Source: an uncultured Lachnospiraceae bacterium (GTDB lineage Bacteria; Bacillota; Clostridia; Lachnospirales; Lachnospiraceae). From it: 64,000 nucleotides of DNA. Shown here piece by piece: positions 44,134 through 53,293 of the stretch. The DNA is taken from NCBI GenBank assembly GCA_910585905.1, contig CAJUID010000009.1:1-64000 (forward strand), given 5' to 3'. The notes below the pieces were generated by a model, which saw nothing but the letters and a program-made list of their open reading frames with translations, was not told the origin of the DNA and searched no databases. Within the stretch, counting starts at the first letter, position 1. The number at the start of each line of letters is the position of its first letter. A program made the position numbers and the translations under genes.

Positions 44134-45147
44134 ATGTTTTCTAATTTTGTATCTTTAGGTGCGGCATGTCCGACGGCTTCTTCTATGTCAAAATACGGTT
44201 TGCGGAGTTTTTCAGGGCCGTTTGACTGGTTGGTTACTAGCTGTTTGGACTGGGTATTATACTATATGGAAAACGGTTTTAATGATTTTTTGGAGAAAGA
44301 GAATTTAGAGCGTTTTAAAGGAAGTCCGTTGAAATTTAGAGATAGAAAAAGTGGGTTTGTTTTTTTGCATGATGAAGAATATCCCTTTGAAGATAGGTTT
44401 TATGACTTGAAGCAAAAATATCAAAAGCGAATAGACCGTTTTATGAAAGAAATTAAAAAGCCCACCTGTTTTTTGCGCTCTGTGATTTCTTCATATGAGC
44501 TTGACTATATTTCGAGTAATGTCAGCTACATAGAACAAATTATAAAAAGTAAAAATAGTGAAAGTGAGTTAGTTCTTTTGATTCATAGGGATGCACAGAT
44601 TCCCAAATCCCTGCCATTTAAATATTTTATAATGTCTGGAGAGTTTGCAAAAGGACATGAGACATTAAGGAGCTGGTTTGATGGTGCAGATGGGTTTCTG
44701 GAATTTTGTGCAGACAATTACAGTCCAGCTTCACTTATGAAGAATATAGCGTATGACCAGAAGAAAGAAATACAGTTTTGGCATAAGAGAATGGATAAAG
44801 TGTCTCAAAAATATAATACACTTGTAAAATTATGTAATTTTGACTTTAGTGACGAATCTATTCCAAGGCGTATTATTATTTATGGTGCTGGGCACATTGG
44901 ATGTAATTTTTACAAAAAGATTAAAAATTTTTGTGAAGTGATTTGTTTTGTTGATAAAAATGAAAACGGTAAAGAATTAGACGGAATTCCGATTGTAGGG
45001 ATAGAGGAGGTAAATGATATTAATGATTTAGCCTTTATTGTTACAGCTACACATAATTTTGAAAAAATTAAGCGGGAGATAAAATGGCACTATAAGACAG
45101 CTCTTGTAATATCCTTGGATGATTTGCTGGTAGATAATCCGTTTTAA
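44134..45147 (+). CDS. DUF1796 (putative papain-like cysteine peptidase) protein with C-terminal Rossmann-like module
   Basis: A 337-residue protein. Residues ~1-220 match the DUF1796 family: SLGAACPTASSMSKYGLRSF then GPFDWLVTS, with the conserved Cys at ~11, and LLIHRD and a C-terminal FWHKRMD. The family is called 'putative cysteine peptidase' from fold prediction and is common in glycan loci; its true activity is not known to me. The C-terminal ~90 residues are the recurrent module (IIIYGAGHIGCNFYKKI, CFVDKNENGKE, AFIVTATHNFEKI). It closes the plus-strand operon. ATG 44134 follows AGGAGG. Confidence 0.75.
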   Translation: MFSNFVSLGAACPTASSMSKYGLRSFSGPFDWLVTSCLDWVLYYMENGFNDFLEKENLERFKGSPLKFRDRKSGFVFLHDEEYPFEDRFYDLKQKYQKRIDRFMKEIKKPTCFLRSVISSYELDYISSNVSYIEQIIKSKNSESELVLLIHRDAQIPKSLPFKYFIMSGEFAKGHETLRSWFDGADGFLEFCADNYSPASLMKNIAYDQKKEIQFWHKRMDKVSQKYNTLVKLCNFDFSDESIPRRIIIYGAGHIGCNFYKKIKNFCEVICFVDKNENGKELDGIPIVGIEEVNDINDLAFIVTATHNFEKIKREIKWHYKTALVISLDDLLVDNPF

Positions 45148-45157
45148 TTACATTTTT

Positions 45158-45192
45158 TACCTAGCAGCCGGGTGAAACCTTGCTGCTAGGTA
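45158..45192. terminator. hairpin between the converging glycan operon and XRE gene
   Basis: A perfect 11-base stem TACCTAGCAGC/GCTGCTAGGTA with a 13-base loop lies just past the DUF1796 gene and the end of the opposing XRE gene. Flanking T-tracts are weak, so the terminator role comes from position. Confidence 0.6.
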
Positions 45193-45208
45193 ATTTATGC
45201 TTACTCAG

Positions 45209-45532
45209 CTATTTTTTTCGTCTTTCTTCCATATAATAATATATTTTTTGCAATAACAATTTATCATCATAGTTCAGCCGGTTGGAGCGTTCCTGGAAAA
45301 CCATGTTTTCGATTGATGCAGTTAAGTAGTCTCCTAATAAGATATCGTTTGGAGTGACATTTAAGGCATGGCAGATATTAATCAAAGTTTCTAAAGACAT
45401 ACTCACAGTGCCAGTCTCAATGTGGGACAGATGAATGGAAGAGATATTTGCCCGTTCTGACAATTCTGTCTGTGTCATGTTTTGTTCTTTTCTTAATTCT
45501 TTTATATTTTTTCCGATTTGCCTTATATTCAT
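45209..45532 (-). CDS. XRE-family transcriptional regulator
   Basis: A 107-residue protein with an N-terminal helix-turn-helix of the Cro/C1 type (~6-62): IGKNIKELRKEQNMTQTELS, then the recognition helix region ISSIHLSHIETG, and LETLINICHALNVTPNDIL. The C-terminal ~40 residues are helical, probably for dimerisation. It reads toward the glycan operon from the other strand and may regulate it or the GH127 gene on its far side; neither is shown. The ribosome binding site is GAGGT, six bases from the ATG. Solo XRE regulators like this are frequent at the ends of capsule-type loci. Confidence 0.85.
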   Translation of the reverse strand: MNIRQIGKNIKELRKEQNMTQTELSERANISSIHLSHIETGTVSMSLETLINICHALNVTPNDILLGDYLTASIENMVFQERSNRLNYDDKLLLQKIYYYMEERRKK

Positions 45533-45605
45533 GGTCTACCTCGTTTTTTATGATTCCTGTATTTCCTGTCTTTAGGATACCAGGAAGTTATTGAAAGTAA
45601 AATAA

Positions 45606-45634
45606 TTTGTAGCAAGGTTATTGTTTAGTTTCAA
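45606..45634 (-). promoter_or_regulatory. possible promoter of the XRE gene
   Basis: On the minus strand TTGAAA (45634-45629), 17 bases, TACAAA (45611-45606), about 75 bases before the XRE start. Confidence 0.4.
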
Positions 45635-45710
45635 ATAACTATATGTATTATAATATATAGATGGATGAATATTTGCAAGTCTGAATAGGATTTAGGGCAG
45701 GGCAACAGCA

Positions 45711-45858
45711 TTTATTCCCGCGAAGCAACGAGCCAAGCGCGAGCTTGCTCGCATTTGGCGACTGCCGCGAGGGTCAAATACCCCGCCCCTCTGGGGCGAA
45801 CTTGCTAAAAAGAAGCTAAGTCATGCCCCGTTGCTTGCAGCGGGGTATTTGACTTTTT
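45711..45858. repeat. GC-rich multi-hairpin element (repeat or small RNA candidate)
   Basis: A GC-rich island in AT-rich surroundings with nested stems: GCGAGC/GCTCGC around a two-base loop inside CCAA/TTGG (near 45733-45757), CGCCCC/GGGGCG (45784-45798), and an outer perfect 14-base pair GTCAAATACCCCGC (45773-45786) with GCGGGGTATTTGAC (45840-45853), followed by five T. It encodes nothing visible. The T-tail lets it work as a terminator, but the complexity and the composition look more like a dispersed repeat or noncoding RNA. The remaining ~270 bases up to the GH127 start hold no gene. Confidence 0.55.
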
Positions 45859-46127
45859 CAATTTACAGTCAATAAAATAGATTATAATTTTTAGTTATCC
45901 ATCGCAAAAATTTAGAGTGTTCCTTATAACTTGTTTTTTGATTGTAAAGTGGCCGATTTGAGGAAAAAGAGATATAACAAAATCACACCTGAGTAAACAA
46001 AAACACAAAACAAAATCAAAACAAAGAGAACGTATTAGTATCGTGCTTATTCAGAGGCGGTGATACAATAATTGTAACAGATTGGTGCTGCATTTTATTG
46101 TATTATGGAAAGAAAGGATGGATAAGT

Positions 46128-49100
46128 ATGAGAAAAAAAGGTAGCGGAAAAAAGGCAGCCGCGCTGGTTTTAACATCGGCATTGACAGTGACGAGCGTTC
46201 CGGCCATCGGTCCGGCAAAAAGCGTTTCTGCCGCAGGAGGGACAGACGAATCAATTGTGTATGCAGTGGATTGTGGAGATATTAATCCTGCCACGGCGCC
46301 GGAGGATGGGCCTCTTGGAACCCATAACTCCGTAACAGACCAGGTTTATGGGGTGGACAGTGTAACAGGGAAAAAGTGGGGAATTGATGATACGGTGAGC
46401 GGAAAGCTAGTTAATGGTGCTTGTACGGTAGGAGGCGTTTCTACAGATTGGACATGGCCATATGAGTTTACAACATCAGATCAGGCGTCAAAGACATCTA
46501 CGAACCGTTATACAAAAAACCAGACAGAGAGTGGGATTGACCCAAGACATTTAGATTATCGGTTTGAGATTGAGAATGGAACATATTTTGTTGAGGTAGG
46601 GTTTGCCGACCCGTGGGGTGTTTCGCAGAGTCCTTCGGTTTATGCAAATTATGGTCAAGAGGATCAGTCTGTGCTTGCAGAAAAGTTTCTAGTTTCTACT
46701 AATAATGGTATTGTCACGGCAAAGGTTACTGTAAAAAACCAGGAATTAACGATTAATGCAAGAGGGACGGGCAGCGAAAATGCGGCAATAAATATGACAC
46801 ATATTACGATTAAGAAAGCAGATGATAAGACTTTGGCACAGACTGATTATGATGCGCTTTCTATCCGTACAGACAAAGTGGCTTCAGACCTTGAACTTCC
46901 TTTGACTGGGAGCAAGGCGGATAGTAAGATTACCTGGTCATCTTCCAATGAGGCAGTAATCACAAAGGATGGTAAGGTGACAAGGCCGGGAAATGGTGAG
47001 GCGGATGTGAAAGTTACGCTGACTGCTGAGATTGTAAATGGGACAGCAAAGTTAATAAAAGAATTTGAGGTGATTGTTTCTGCTATGAATCAGACGACAG
47101 GGATAGAGTATTTTGATAGGACAGCAGTAGAAGTGACAGACGAGTATTATGACAATGCTTTAGAGTTAGATGCCAAGAACCTTTTGGCGCTGGATGCCGA
47201 CCGGCTGTTGGCGGGATTTCGTGAGACAGCGGCTTATGCAGCTGGGATGAATGAGGCAGACCGCAAAGCATATATGAAGGATAAGGTGCGCTATGGCGGC
47301 GGCTGGGAAAATGCGTTGATTGGCGGGCACACACTTGGTCATTATCTTACAGCAGTAGCACAGGGTGTGGTGAATCCAGGTCTTAGCAAGGAGATGCAGG
47401 AGAAGTTAAAGGAGAGGCTGGATTATATGGTTGATGCGCTGGCGGATTGCCAGTCAAAGACTGTAGGAAGCAAGGCGTGCAAGGAGGGGTATCTTTTTGG
47501 CGCGAAGCTTGTCAGTACAACCGAGTTGGAAGCGCAATTTAATAACGTTGAGAAAAGTTTGGCAAATATTTCGACACAGGCATGGGTGCCTTGGTATACG
47601 ATGCACAAAATCCTTGCAGGGCTTGTGGATGCCTATGAGATTACTGGGAGCAAAACAGCACTTGCCACAGCGGAAAAATTAGGGGACTGGGTTGCGGAAA
47701 GAGCAAATAACTGGTCAGATGCGACACAGAGTAAGGTGCTTGCAATTGAGTATGGCGGAATGAATGACGCAATGTACGAACTTTATAAGTGCAGCGCCAA
47801 GGAGGAATATAAAAAGGCAGCCCATATGTTTGACGAGACGGCTTTGTTTGAGGCAGTTTTATCTGGAAAGGCAAATGTTTTAAATGCAAAACATGCAAAT
47901 ACGACAATCCCTAAATTCCTGGGGGCACTCTGCCGTTATGAGGTAGATTCTTCTGAGACAGTTTATCTTGAGTATGCAGAAGCATTCTGGAATATGGTAA
48001 TAAAAAATCATACGTATATTACTGGCGGAAATAGCGAAGATGAGCATTTTGGTGCAGACAATATTCTTCATGGGGAGAGGACAAATGCGAACAATGAGAC
48101 TTGTAATACATATAACATGCTGAAACTAAGCAGAAGGTTATTTATTATTACAGGTGATAAAAAGTATGCAGATTATTATGAAAATACGTTGATCAATGCG
48201 ATTATGTCCTCCCAGAACCATGAGACAGGGCTTACCATGTACTTCCAGCCAATGGCGAGCGGGTATCATAAAGTGTTTGGTACACTGGATACAAATTTCT
48301 GGTGCTGTACTGGTTCTGGTATGGAGAACTTTACTAAGCTTCAGGACAGCATTTACTTTAAGAGTGGAAAAACTGTGATCGTCAACCAGTATCTTGCTTC
48401 AAAGGCGGCAGGGGATGGTTATCTGCTGGAGCAGACAGGAGATTTAAGCGAATCGGATACCATGACATTTAAAATATCAGGGGATAAAGCAGATATCAGT
48501 TTGAAGCTGCGCATTCCTGACTGGGTTCCAGAGGGGAAGGCTGTTGTTAAATTTGGCGAGGATACATACGAGTATACAACAACGGATGGTTATATAGTGA
48601 TTCCAAAGGGTAAGTTGGCAGCTGGAACAAGCTTTACTGTGAAGCTTCCGATGGAAGTTGTGGCGTATAACCTGCCGGATTCTCAGAATACTTATGCATT
48701 TAAATATGGCCCGTTTGTATTAAGTGCTAAGCTTGGCACGGGCTCCCAGAGTGTTGGTTCTCATGGTGTTTCTGTAACAGTGCCTACTGGCAAAGCAGTT
48801 TCTAATGACAGCATTGGCATCCGGGCAGAGGCGAGCGTGGAAGAGTTTATGGCAAAGATTAATCAGTATCTGGTAAGACAGGACGGCTCTATGGACTTTA
48901 CGCTGAACGGAACGGACTTTAATTATGCATTTACGGCACATTATAGTCAGGATAAAGAAAATTATGGTATTTATTGGACTTATTCAGTCAATGAGGATGA
49001 CAGAGGTGCCGAGGCTGTTCTGGCGGAAAAGGCAGAAAAGCGCATGCAGCGTATACTTGTCGATAAAATTGAGCAGACAGGAAGAGGCCAGTATGAAGAG

Positions 49101-51059
49101 AGGTTCCTTCTTGCAGATGGTGAGACAAAGGATGGGCTGGTAGATAATAATTCTTTGGGAGAAGACGCGCCGGATCTGACCCGCCGTGCAAGCGCAGGAG
49201 GTTCCTTTGGCTATAAGATGCAAGCGGCAGAGGGGGAAGATAATTATGTGCTGGTGACTTACAGAAAGTCGGAAGATGGAAAGCCGATGAAAATTTCTGT
49301 GGGGGATGCAGTTCTTTTTGACGGAAAAGTAGACAGCAAGGCAGCAGATGTAGTAAATGTAAATCTTTCCAGTGCAGATACTGCAGATTATTACCAGGTG
49401 ATGTATAAGATTCCCGCAGATGTAGTAGACAAGAACCTTTCGTCTATTGAGGTATTGGAAAATAATGCAAAGGTAACAAAGCGGGTTCTTACGGTAACAT
49501 TTGCAGGTACACAGGCGGAGGAATCTGCAAGGGTATGCAAATCGGTTTCTATGTTAAAGGCTATGGGAACAGAAAACTCCCTGATTGATGTGACATATAA
49601 TGGAAAGAAACTGGAGGCAAAAGAGAATACCTATTATATCAACATTCCATATACGGAAGTTCCTGAAATGACGTTCCAGATGGCGGACTCAAATGGATAT
49701 ATTGAAGTGGATGGCAAAGCCATTGATGAGACAAAACCAAAGAAATTAAATAAAGCTTCTGCGTCGGGTACAGTAACATCATATACTGTTAAGGTATATG
49801 CAGAAGACTTTAAGACAGCAAAGACATATACGATTCAGGTAGAAAAGGATTATTCCGGTATTTCCTTAAAGGAAAATCTTGTGAATGCTTTTAACTTTGA
49901 AGATAATACGAATGGCGCTACAGCAGTAGCAAAGGCTGCTACGCCAGTAGAACAAAGCGGCGTGTCTTACCAGTATCAGGAGGGTGCAGTAGGCAAGGCG
50001 ATTACACTGGATGGAACTTATGGGCTGAAACTTATGGAGAATGCAAATGCTCTAGGGGAGAGTTATACAATTAGTTTCTGGATGAATCCGAAAAATGTTG
50101 GTTCTGGTGTTGACCCGACAGTTGCAGCAGGTCTTTTCTCGCCGGAATACTGGCTGAACTTGACGCTGGACGGAAAAATCTGGTCAAGGAATGGGGATTA
50201 TATTGAGACAGGGGCTTCCAGTGCGTATATAGCAAATAAATGGCAGCATGTAACCCTGACAGTAGATGGAAACAGTGAAGGAACAGCACCTGGGACGGTT
50301 ATTGGACAGCTTTATGTAGATGGGGAAGTTGTCAGCAAAGGAAATGTTGCAAAAGGCATTATGACACAGATTGGTGCAAAGCTGTACTTTGGTGTGAATG
50401 CATGGGATGCATATTTTTCCGGTGCACTTGATGATGTGATGGTGTTTAACAAAGTGTTAAGTGAGGAGGAAATCGCAGGGATTGCGAGCAAGGCAATTAC
50501 AAGCGGGAACCTTTCTGGCGGAGGCAGCAGTAGCAGCGCGAAGCCTGCAGTAAAGAGTTTGGCAGTGAAGGCGGCAGGGTATCCGCTTAGCAAAAATACA
50601 GTTACACTGGTAAAGGGGAAAAAAGTTAAACTAAAAGTAAACGTATCTCCGGCAAAAGCGGACCAGAAAGTAGCATATTCTTCCAATAAAAAGAAAGTTG
50701 CAACTGTTTCTTCTATGGGAGTAGTAACCGCTAAGGGAATCGGAAGTGCGAAGATTCAGGTGAAGGCTGCAAACGGAAAGAAGAAGGTAATTACAATAAA
50801 GGTTGTAAAAAAGGCGAAGATTAATAAGGTACTAAAGGTAAAAAAGGCAAAGATTTCTATTAGTAAAGGAAAGAAAGCCCTAATTGCTATTCGTAAGATG
50901 ACAGCAGGGACTACCAGTACGGTTGCATATAAATCCTCTGCCCAGGATGTGGCAGCAGTGAATGCATTCGGAGTGATTACGGCAAAGAAGAAAGGAAAGG
51001 CTGTGATTACAGTTCGGTGTGGAAGGAAGATTGTTAAAGTAAGGGTTACAGTGAAATAG
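46128..51059 (+). CDS. secreted GH127-type beta-L-arabinofuranosidase with LamG-like and Ig-like domains
   Basis: A 1643-residue protein with a signal peptide (~1-37, cut near SVSAAGG). A beta-sandwich (~40-235) and an Ig-like domain (~245-320; WSSSNEAVITKDGKV) come first, then a GH127/DUF1680 (alpha/alpha)6 domain (~325-870) with GGHTLGHYLTAVAQG. The zinc and nucleophile residues of the family are all there: Glu657 and Cys659 in NETC, and Cys726-Cys727 in WCCTGSG, matching Glu338, Cys340, Cys417, Cys418 of HypBA1. A LamG-like domain (~1245-1460) and two Lys-rich Big_2 domains (~1480-1643) follow, with no LPxTG. It would release beta-L-arabinofuranose from plant glycans. ATG 46128 follows AAAGGATGG. 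Confidence 0.88.
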   Translation: MRKKGSGKKAAALVLTSALTVTSVPAIGPAKSVSAAGGTDESIVYAVDCGDINPATAPEDGPLGTHNSVTDQVYGVDSVTGKKWGIDDTVSGKLVNGACTVGGVSTDWTWPYEFTTSDQASKTSTNRYTKNQTESGIDPRHLDYRFEIENGTYFVEVGFADPWGVSQSPSVYANYGQEDQSVLAEKFLVSTNNGIVTAKVTVKNQELTINARGTGSENAAINMTHITIKKADDKTLAQTDYDALSIRTDKVASDLELPLTGSKADSKITWSSSNEAVITKDGKVTRPGNGEADVKVTLTAEIVNGTAKLIKEFEVIVSAMNQTTGIEYFDRTAVEVTDEYYDNALELDAKNLLALDADRLLAGFRETAAYAAGMNEADRKAYMKDKVRYGGGWENALIGGHTLGHYLTAVAQGVVNPGLSKEMQEKLKERLDYMVDALADCQSKTVGSKACKEGYLFGAKLVSTTELEAQFNNVEKSLANISTQAWVPWYTMHKILAGLVDAYEITGSKTALATAEKLGDWVAERANNWSDATQSKVLAIEYGGMNDAMYELYKCSAKEEYKKAAHMFDETALFEAVLSGKANVLNAKHANTTIPKFLGALCRYEVDSSETVYLEYAEAFWNMVIKNHTYITGGNSEDEHFGADNILHGERTNANNETCNTYNMLKLSRRLFIITGDKKYADYYENTLINAIMSSQNHETGLTMYFQPMASGYHKVFGTLDTNFWCCTGSGMENFTKLQDSIYFKSGKTVIVNQYLASKAAGDGYLLEQTGDLSESDTMTFKISGDKADISLKLRIPDWVPEGKAVVKFGEDTYEYTTTDGYIVIPKGKLAAGTSFTVKLPMEVVAYNLPDSQNTYAFKYGPFVLSAKLGTGSQSVGSHGVSVTVPTGKAVSNDSIGIRAEASVEEFMAKINQYLVRQDGSMDFTLNGTDFNYAFTAHYSQDKENYGIYWTYSVNEDDRGAEAVLAEKAEKRMQRILVDKIEQTGRGQYEERFLLADGETKDGLVDNNSLGEDAPDLTRRASAGGSFGYKMQAAEGEDNYVLVTYRKSEDGKPMKISVGDAVLFDGKVDSKAADVVNVNLSSADTADYYQVMYKIPADVVDKNLSSIEVLENNAKVTKRVLTVTFAGTQAEESARVCKSVSMLKAMGTENSLIDVTYNGKKLEAKENTYYINIPYTEVPEMTFQMADSNGYIEVDGKAIDETKPKKLNKASASGTVTSYTVKVYAEDFKTAKTYTIQVEKDYSGISLKENLVNAFNFEDNTNGATAVAKAATPVEQSGVSYQYQEGAVGKAITLDGTYGLKLMENANALGESYTISFWMNPKNVGSGVDPTVAAGLFSPEYWLNLTLDGKIWSRNGDYIETGASSAYIANKWQHVTLTVDGNSEGTAPGTVIGQLYVDGEVVSKGNVAKGIMTQIGAKLYFGVNAWDAYFSGALDDVMVFNKVLSEEEIAGIASKAITSGNLSGGGSSSSAKPAVKSLAVKAAGYPLSKNTVTLVKGKKVKLKVNVSPAKADQKVAYSSNKKKVATVSSMGVVTAKGIGSAKIQVKAANGKKKVITIKVVKKAKINKVLKVKKAKISISKGKKALIAIRKMTAGTTSTVAYKSSAQDVAAVNAFGVITAKKKGKAVITVRCGRKIVKVRVTVK

Positions 51060-51077
51060 TATTTTTAGTTTTTTGGG

Positions 51078-51101
51078 GGCACCGCTACAAGCGGTGCCTT
51101 T
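51078..51101 (+). terminator. terminator after the GH127 gene
   Basis: Perfect 9-base stem GGCACCGCT/AGCGGTGCC with a three-base loop, followed by TTT. Confidence 0.85.
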
Positions 51102-51118
51102 GTCTGTGGATACAGTTA

Positions 51119-51147
51119 TTGACACGTTTTCCAGCTTTTGTTATAGT
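51119..51147 (+). promoter_or_regulatory. sigma-A promoter for the GH43 gene
   Basis: TTGACA (51119-51124), 17 bases, TATAGT (51142-51147), about 35 bases before the start codon. Confidence 0.8.
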
Positions 51148-51180
51148 TGAAATACGAGAGTTCGGAGAAAGGAGAAGTGT

Positions 51181-52764
51181 ATGATAAAAAGAAACAAAGT
51201 ATTTGCAGGGATTATGGTGGCGGCCATGATTGTAAATATGACAGGCTGTTCTGGCAGCAGTTCCGATGATAAGGACTCAAAAGGGAAGCAGAAAGTAGAA
51301 GAAAAGGTGGACAGTGATTTTAAGGTGAGCTACGACGGAATTAAGACGGCATCCCTTGATGTTGGCCTTAGTGTGCATGACCCGTCAATTTTTGAGGAGG
51401 ACGGGACATATTATATTTATGGTTCCCATATGGCGACGGCAAAGTCGGAGGATTTGCGGAACTGGACAATGGTAGCGGATGGATATGGGAAAAATTCGGT
51501 TTATGGTGACCTGATGTTTCGTGAAGAGCCGTTTGAGTATTCGGGTAATTTAAATAGCTTGATTCCGACAGATGACAGCAATTGTCATGTATGGGCGCCA
51601 GATGTGATATATAACAAGGAACAGAAACTTTATTTTATGTATTTCTGCACTTCGTCCACTTGGAACGCATCGAATCTGTGTTATGCAACATCCAAGTCAC
51701 CGGAAGGACCGTTTGATTGGAAAGGTGCATTGATTTATTCTGGGTTCGATAATGAAACGATGAAAAAGACGGATGTGTTAGATTATGTAGATGAGGATTA
51801 TGCGAAAGAACATTATGTAAAATCGAGCGGAAATGAGTATAATTATGAAGAGTGTCCAAATGCAATTGACCCAACTGTGTTTTATGATGAAAATGATAGG
51901 CTCTGGATGGTATATGGTTCATTTTCCGGCGGTATTTTCTTGTTGGAGCTGGATAAAGAGACAGGGAAAGTAATCCACCCAGAGGCAGACCCGGAAAATG
52001 ATGTTGACGCGTATTTTGGCAAACGGCTGATTGGAGGCGGGCATACTTCGATGGAGGCGCCTTATATTCTGTATGATGAGCCGAATGGATATTATTATCT
52101 ATATGTGTCTTATGGTTCCCTGACAAGGGAGGGCGGTTACCAGATTCGTGTATTCCGCTCTAAGACGCCGGATGGTGATTATGTGGATATGAAAGGGCAG
52201 GCTCCGGGAATCGGGAAGGGAAATCCGGCATATTTTGGCCTGAAACTTTCTGGCAACTATATGCTGCCGAGTCTTGAGATGGCTTATATGGCAACAGGCC
52301 ATAATTCTGCGTTGTTGGATAAGGATGGAAAGCGTTACATTGTCAACCATACCCGTTTTGATAATGGCACAGAGTACCATGAGCCGAGAGTACATCAGTA
52401 TTTCCTGAACGAAGAGGGATGGCCTTGTATGCTTCCTTATGCTACAGACGGGGAGACTATCTCGGAGAACGGTTATGCGATGGATAAAGTAGTAGGTGAA
52501 TATTTTGTGATCAATCAGGGGATAAAAGTAGATAAACAGATTGCTGAACCGTTTAAGCTGATGTTGACTGAAAAGGGAAATGTATTTGGGAAAGGGATTA
52601 CCGGCACATGGGAGATGAAGAAGGATAGCTGTTATGTACATATTACCTACAAGGAGAAAGAGTACAGCGGCGTGTTCTGTGAGATGAAGGATGAGGCTGG
52701 CACACCGGTTATGACATTCACGGCAGTAGGTGAAAATGAAAGCATATGGGGTGTAAAATATTGA
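51181..52764 (+). CDS. GH43-family lipoprotein (probable arabinanase/arabinosidase)
   Basis: A 527-residue lipoprotein: signal peptide with lipobox MTGC (Cys at ~23). The five-blade GH43 propeller shows the catalytic-base region VHDPSIFEEDGTYYIYGS, then VWAPDVIYNKEQKLYFMYFC, IDPTVFYDENDRLWMVYGSF, and GGHTSMEAPYILYDEPNGYYYLYVS with the probable acid Glu. The C-terminal ~100 residues form a small beta domain as in endo-arabinanases of this family. It would cut arabinan or remove arabinose side chains outside the cell, joining the GH127 protein and the ABC importer. ATG 51181 follows AAAGGAGAAG. Confidence 0.87.
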   Translation: MIKRNKVFAGIMVAAMIVNMTGCSGSSSDDKDSKGKQKVEEKVDSDFKVSYDGIKTASLDVGLSVHDPSIFEEDGTYYIYGSHMATAKSEDLRNWTMVADGYGKNSVYGDLMFREEPFEYSGNLNSLIPTDDSNCHVWAPDVIYNKEQKLYFMYFCTSSTWNASNLCYATSKSPEGPFDWKGALIYSGFDNETMKKTDVLDYVDEDYAKEHYVKSSGNEYNYEECPNAIDPTVFYDENDRLWMVYGSFSGGIFLLELDKETGKVIHPEADPENDVDAYFGKRLIGGGHTSMEAPYILYDEPNGYYYLYVSYGSLTREGGYQIRVFRSKTPDGDYVDMKGQAPGIGKGNPAYFGLKLSGNYMLPSLEMAYMATGHNSALLDKDGKRYIVNHTRFDNGTEYHEPRVHQYFLNEEGWPCMLPYATDGETISENGYAMDKVVGEYFVINQGIKVDKQIAEPFKLMLTEKGNVFGKGITGTWEMKKDSCYVHITYKEKEYSGVFCEMKDEAGTPVMTFTAVGENESIWGVKY

Positions 52765-53021
52765 TTAAGAGAAAAAAAGTAAAAGCAAAACCTGCCAATA
52801 AGAAAGAATGGGCAATTGATATTGCAAAAGAAATCTTTACATGGGTACTGTTTACAGTTCTGGTATTTGCATACTGGGTGGCAATGCTTTTGATTTTGTC
52901 GCTGGTATTATTAAATGTTTGGCGTGTAAGGTTTGAGGAGATTCTTGATTATTCCACGGTTTTAACAATTATTTCTTCGGTCGTCTATCTAGGGCGGATG
53001 CTGTACCGAAGGTTTCATTAA
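52746..53021 (+). CDS. small membrane protein with two segments
   Basis: Up to 91 residues: a Lys-rich start, then one long hydrophobic stretch (~32-58) and a second shorter one (~70-85). If ATG 52746 is the start, it overlaps the GH43 gene by 19 bases; TTG 52761, with GGGG about 9 bases before, is an alternative. No family recognised. It shares the GH43 promoter and is followed by a strong terminator, so the two genes form one unit. Confidence 0.6.
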   Translation: MGCKILIKRKKVKAKPANKKEWAIDIAKEIFTWVLFTVLVFAYWVAMLLILSLVLLNVWRVRFEEILDYSTVLTIISSVVYLGRMLYRRFH

Positions 53022-53044
53022 GATTATTGCAGTACGTTTTTGCG

Positions 53045-53074
53045 AGGGCACCAGAGAAATGGGTGCCCTTTTTT
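53045..53074 (+). terminator. terminator of the GH43 unit
   Basis: AGGGCACC pairs with GGTGCCCT across an ~8-base loop, followed by a run of six T. Confidence 0.85.
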
Positions 53075-53264
53075 GGATGCAGTTAGGGCAGGGGGCTTCG
53101 AGAAAGCATGGTTCTGGCAAAATGATGAGTTTTTGTTATTTGTTTTGTACTACATGCCATAAGAATTTGGGCAATTAATAAAAAAAATGTACATTTTTTA
53201 CGAAAAAGACTGGAAAAAGGTCACGTTTTATTGTAGAATATAACTACAAAGCCGAATGGTTGTA

Positions 53265-53293
53265 TTGACTTTTTAGTACAATCATAGTATTAT
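53265..53293 (+). promoter_or_regulatory. sigma-A promoter of the importer operon
   Basis: TTGACT (53265-53270), 17 bases, TATTAT (53288-53293). It lies 338 bases before the start of the binding-protein gene, so the transcript has a long leader. A TATAAA box overlaps two bases downstream. Confidence 0.75.
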
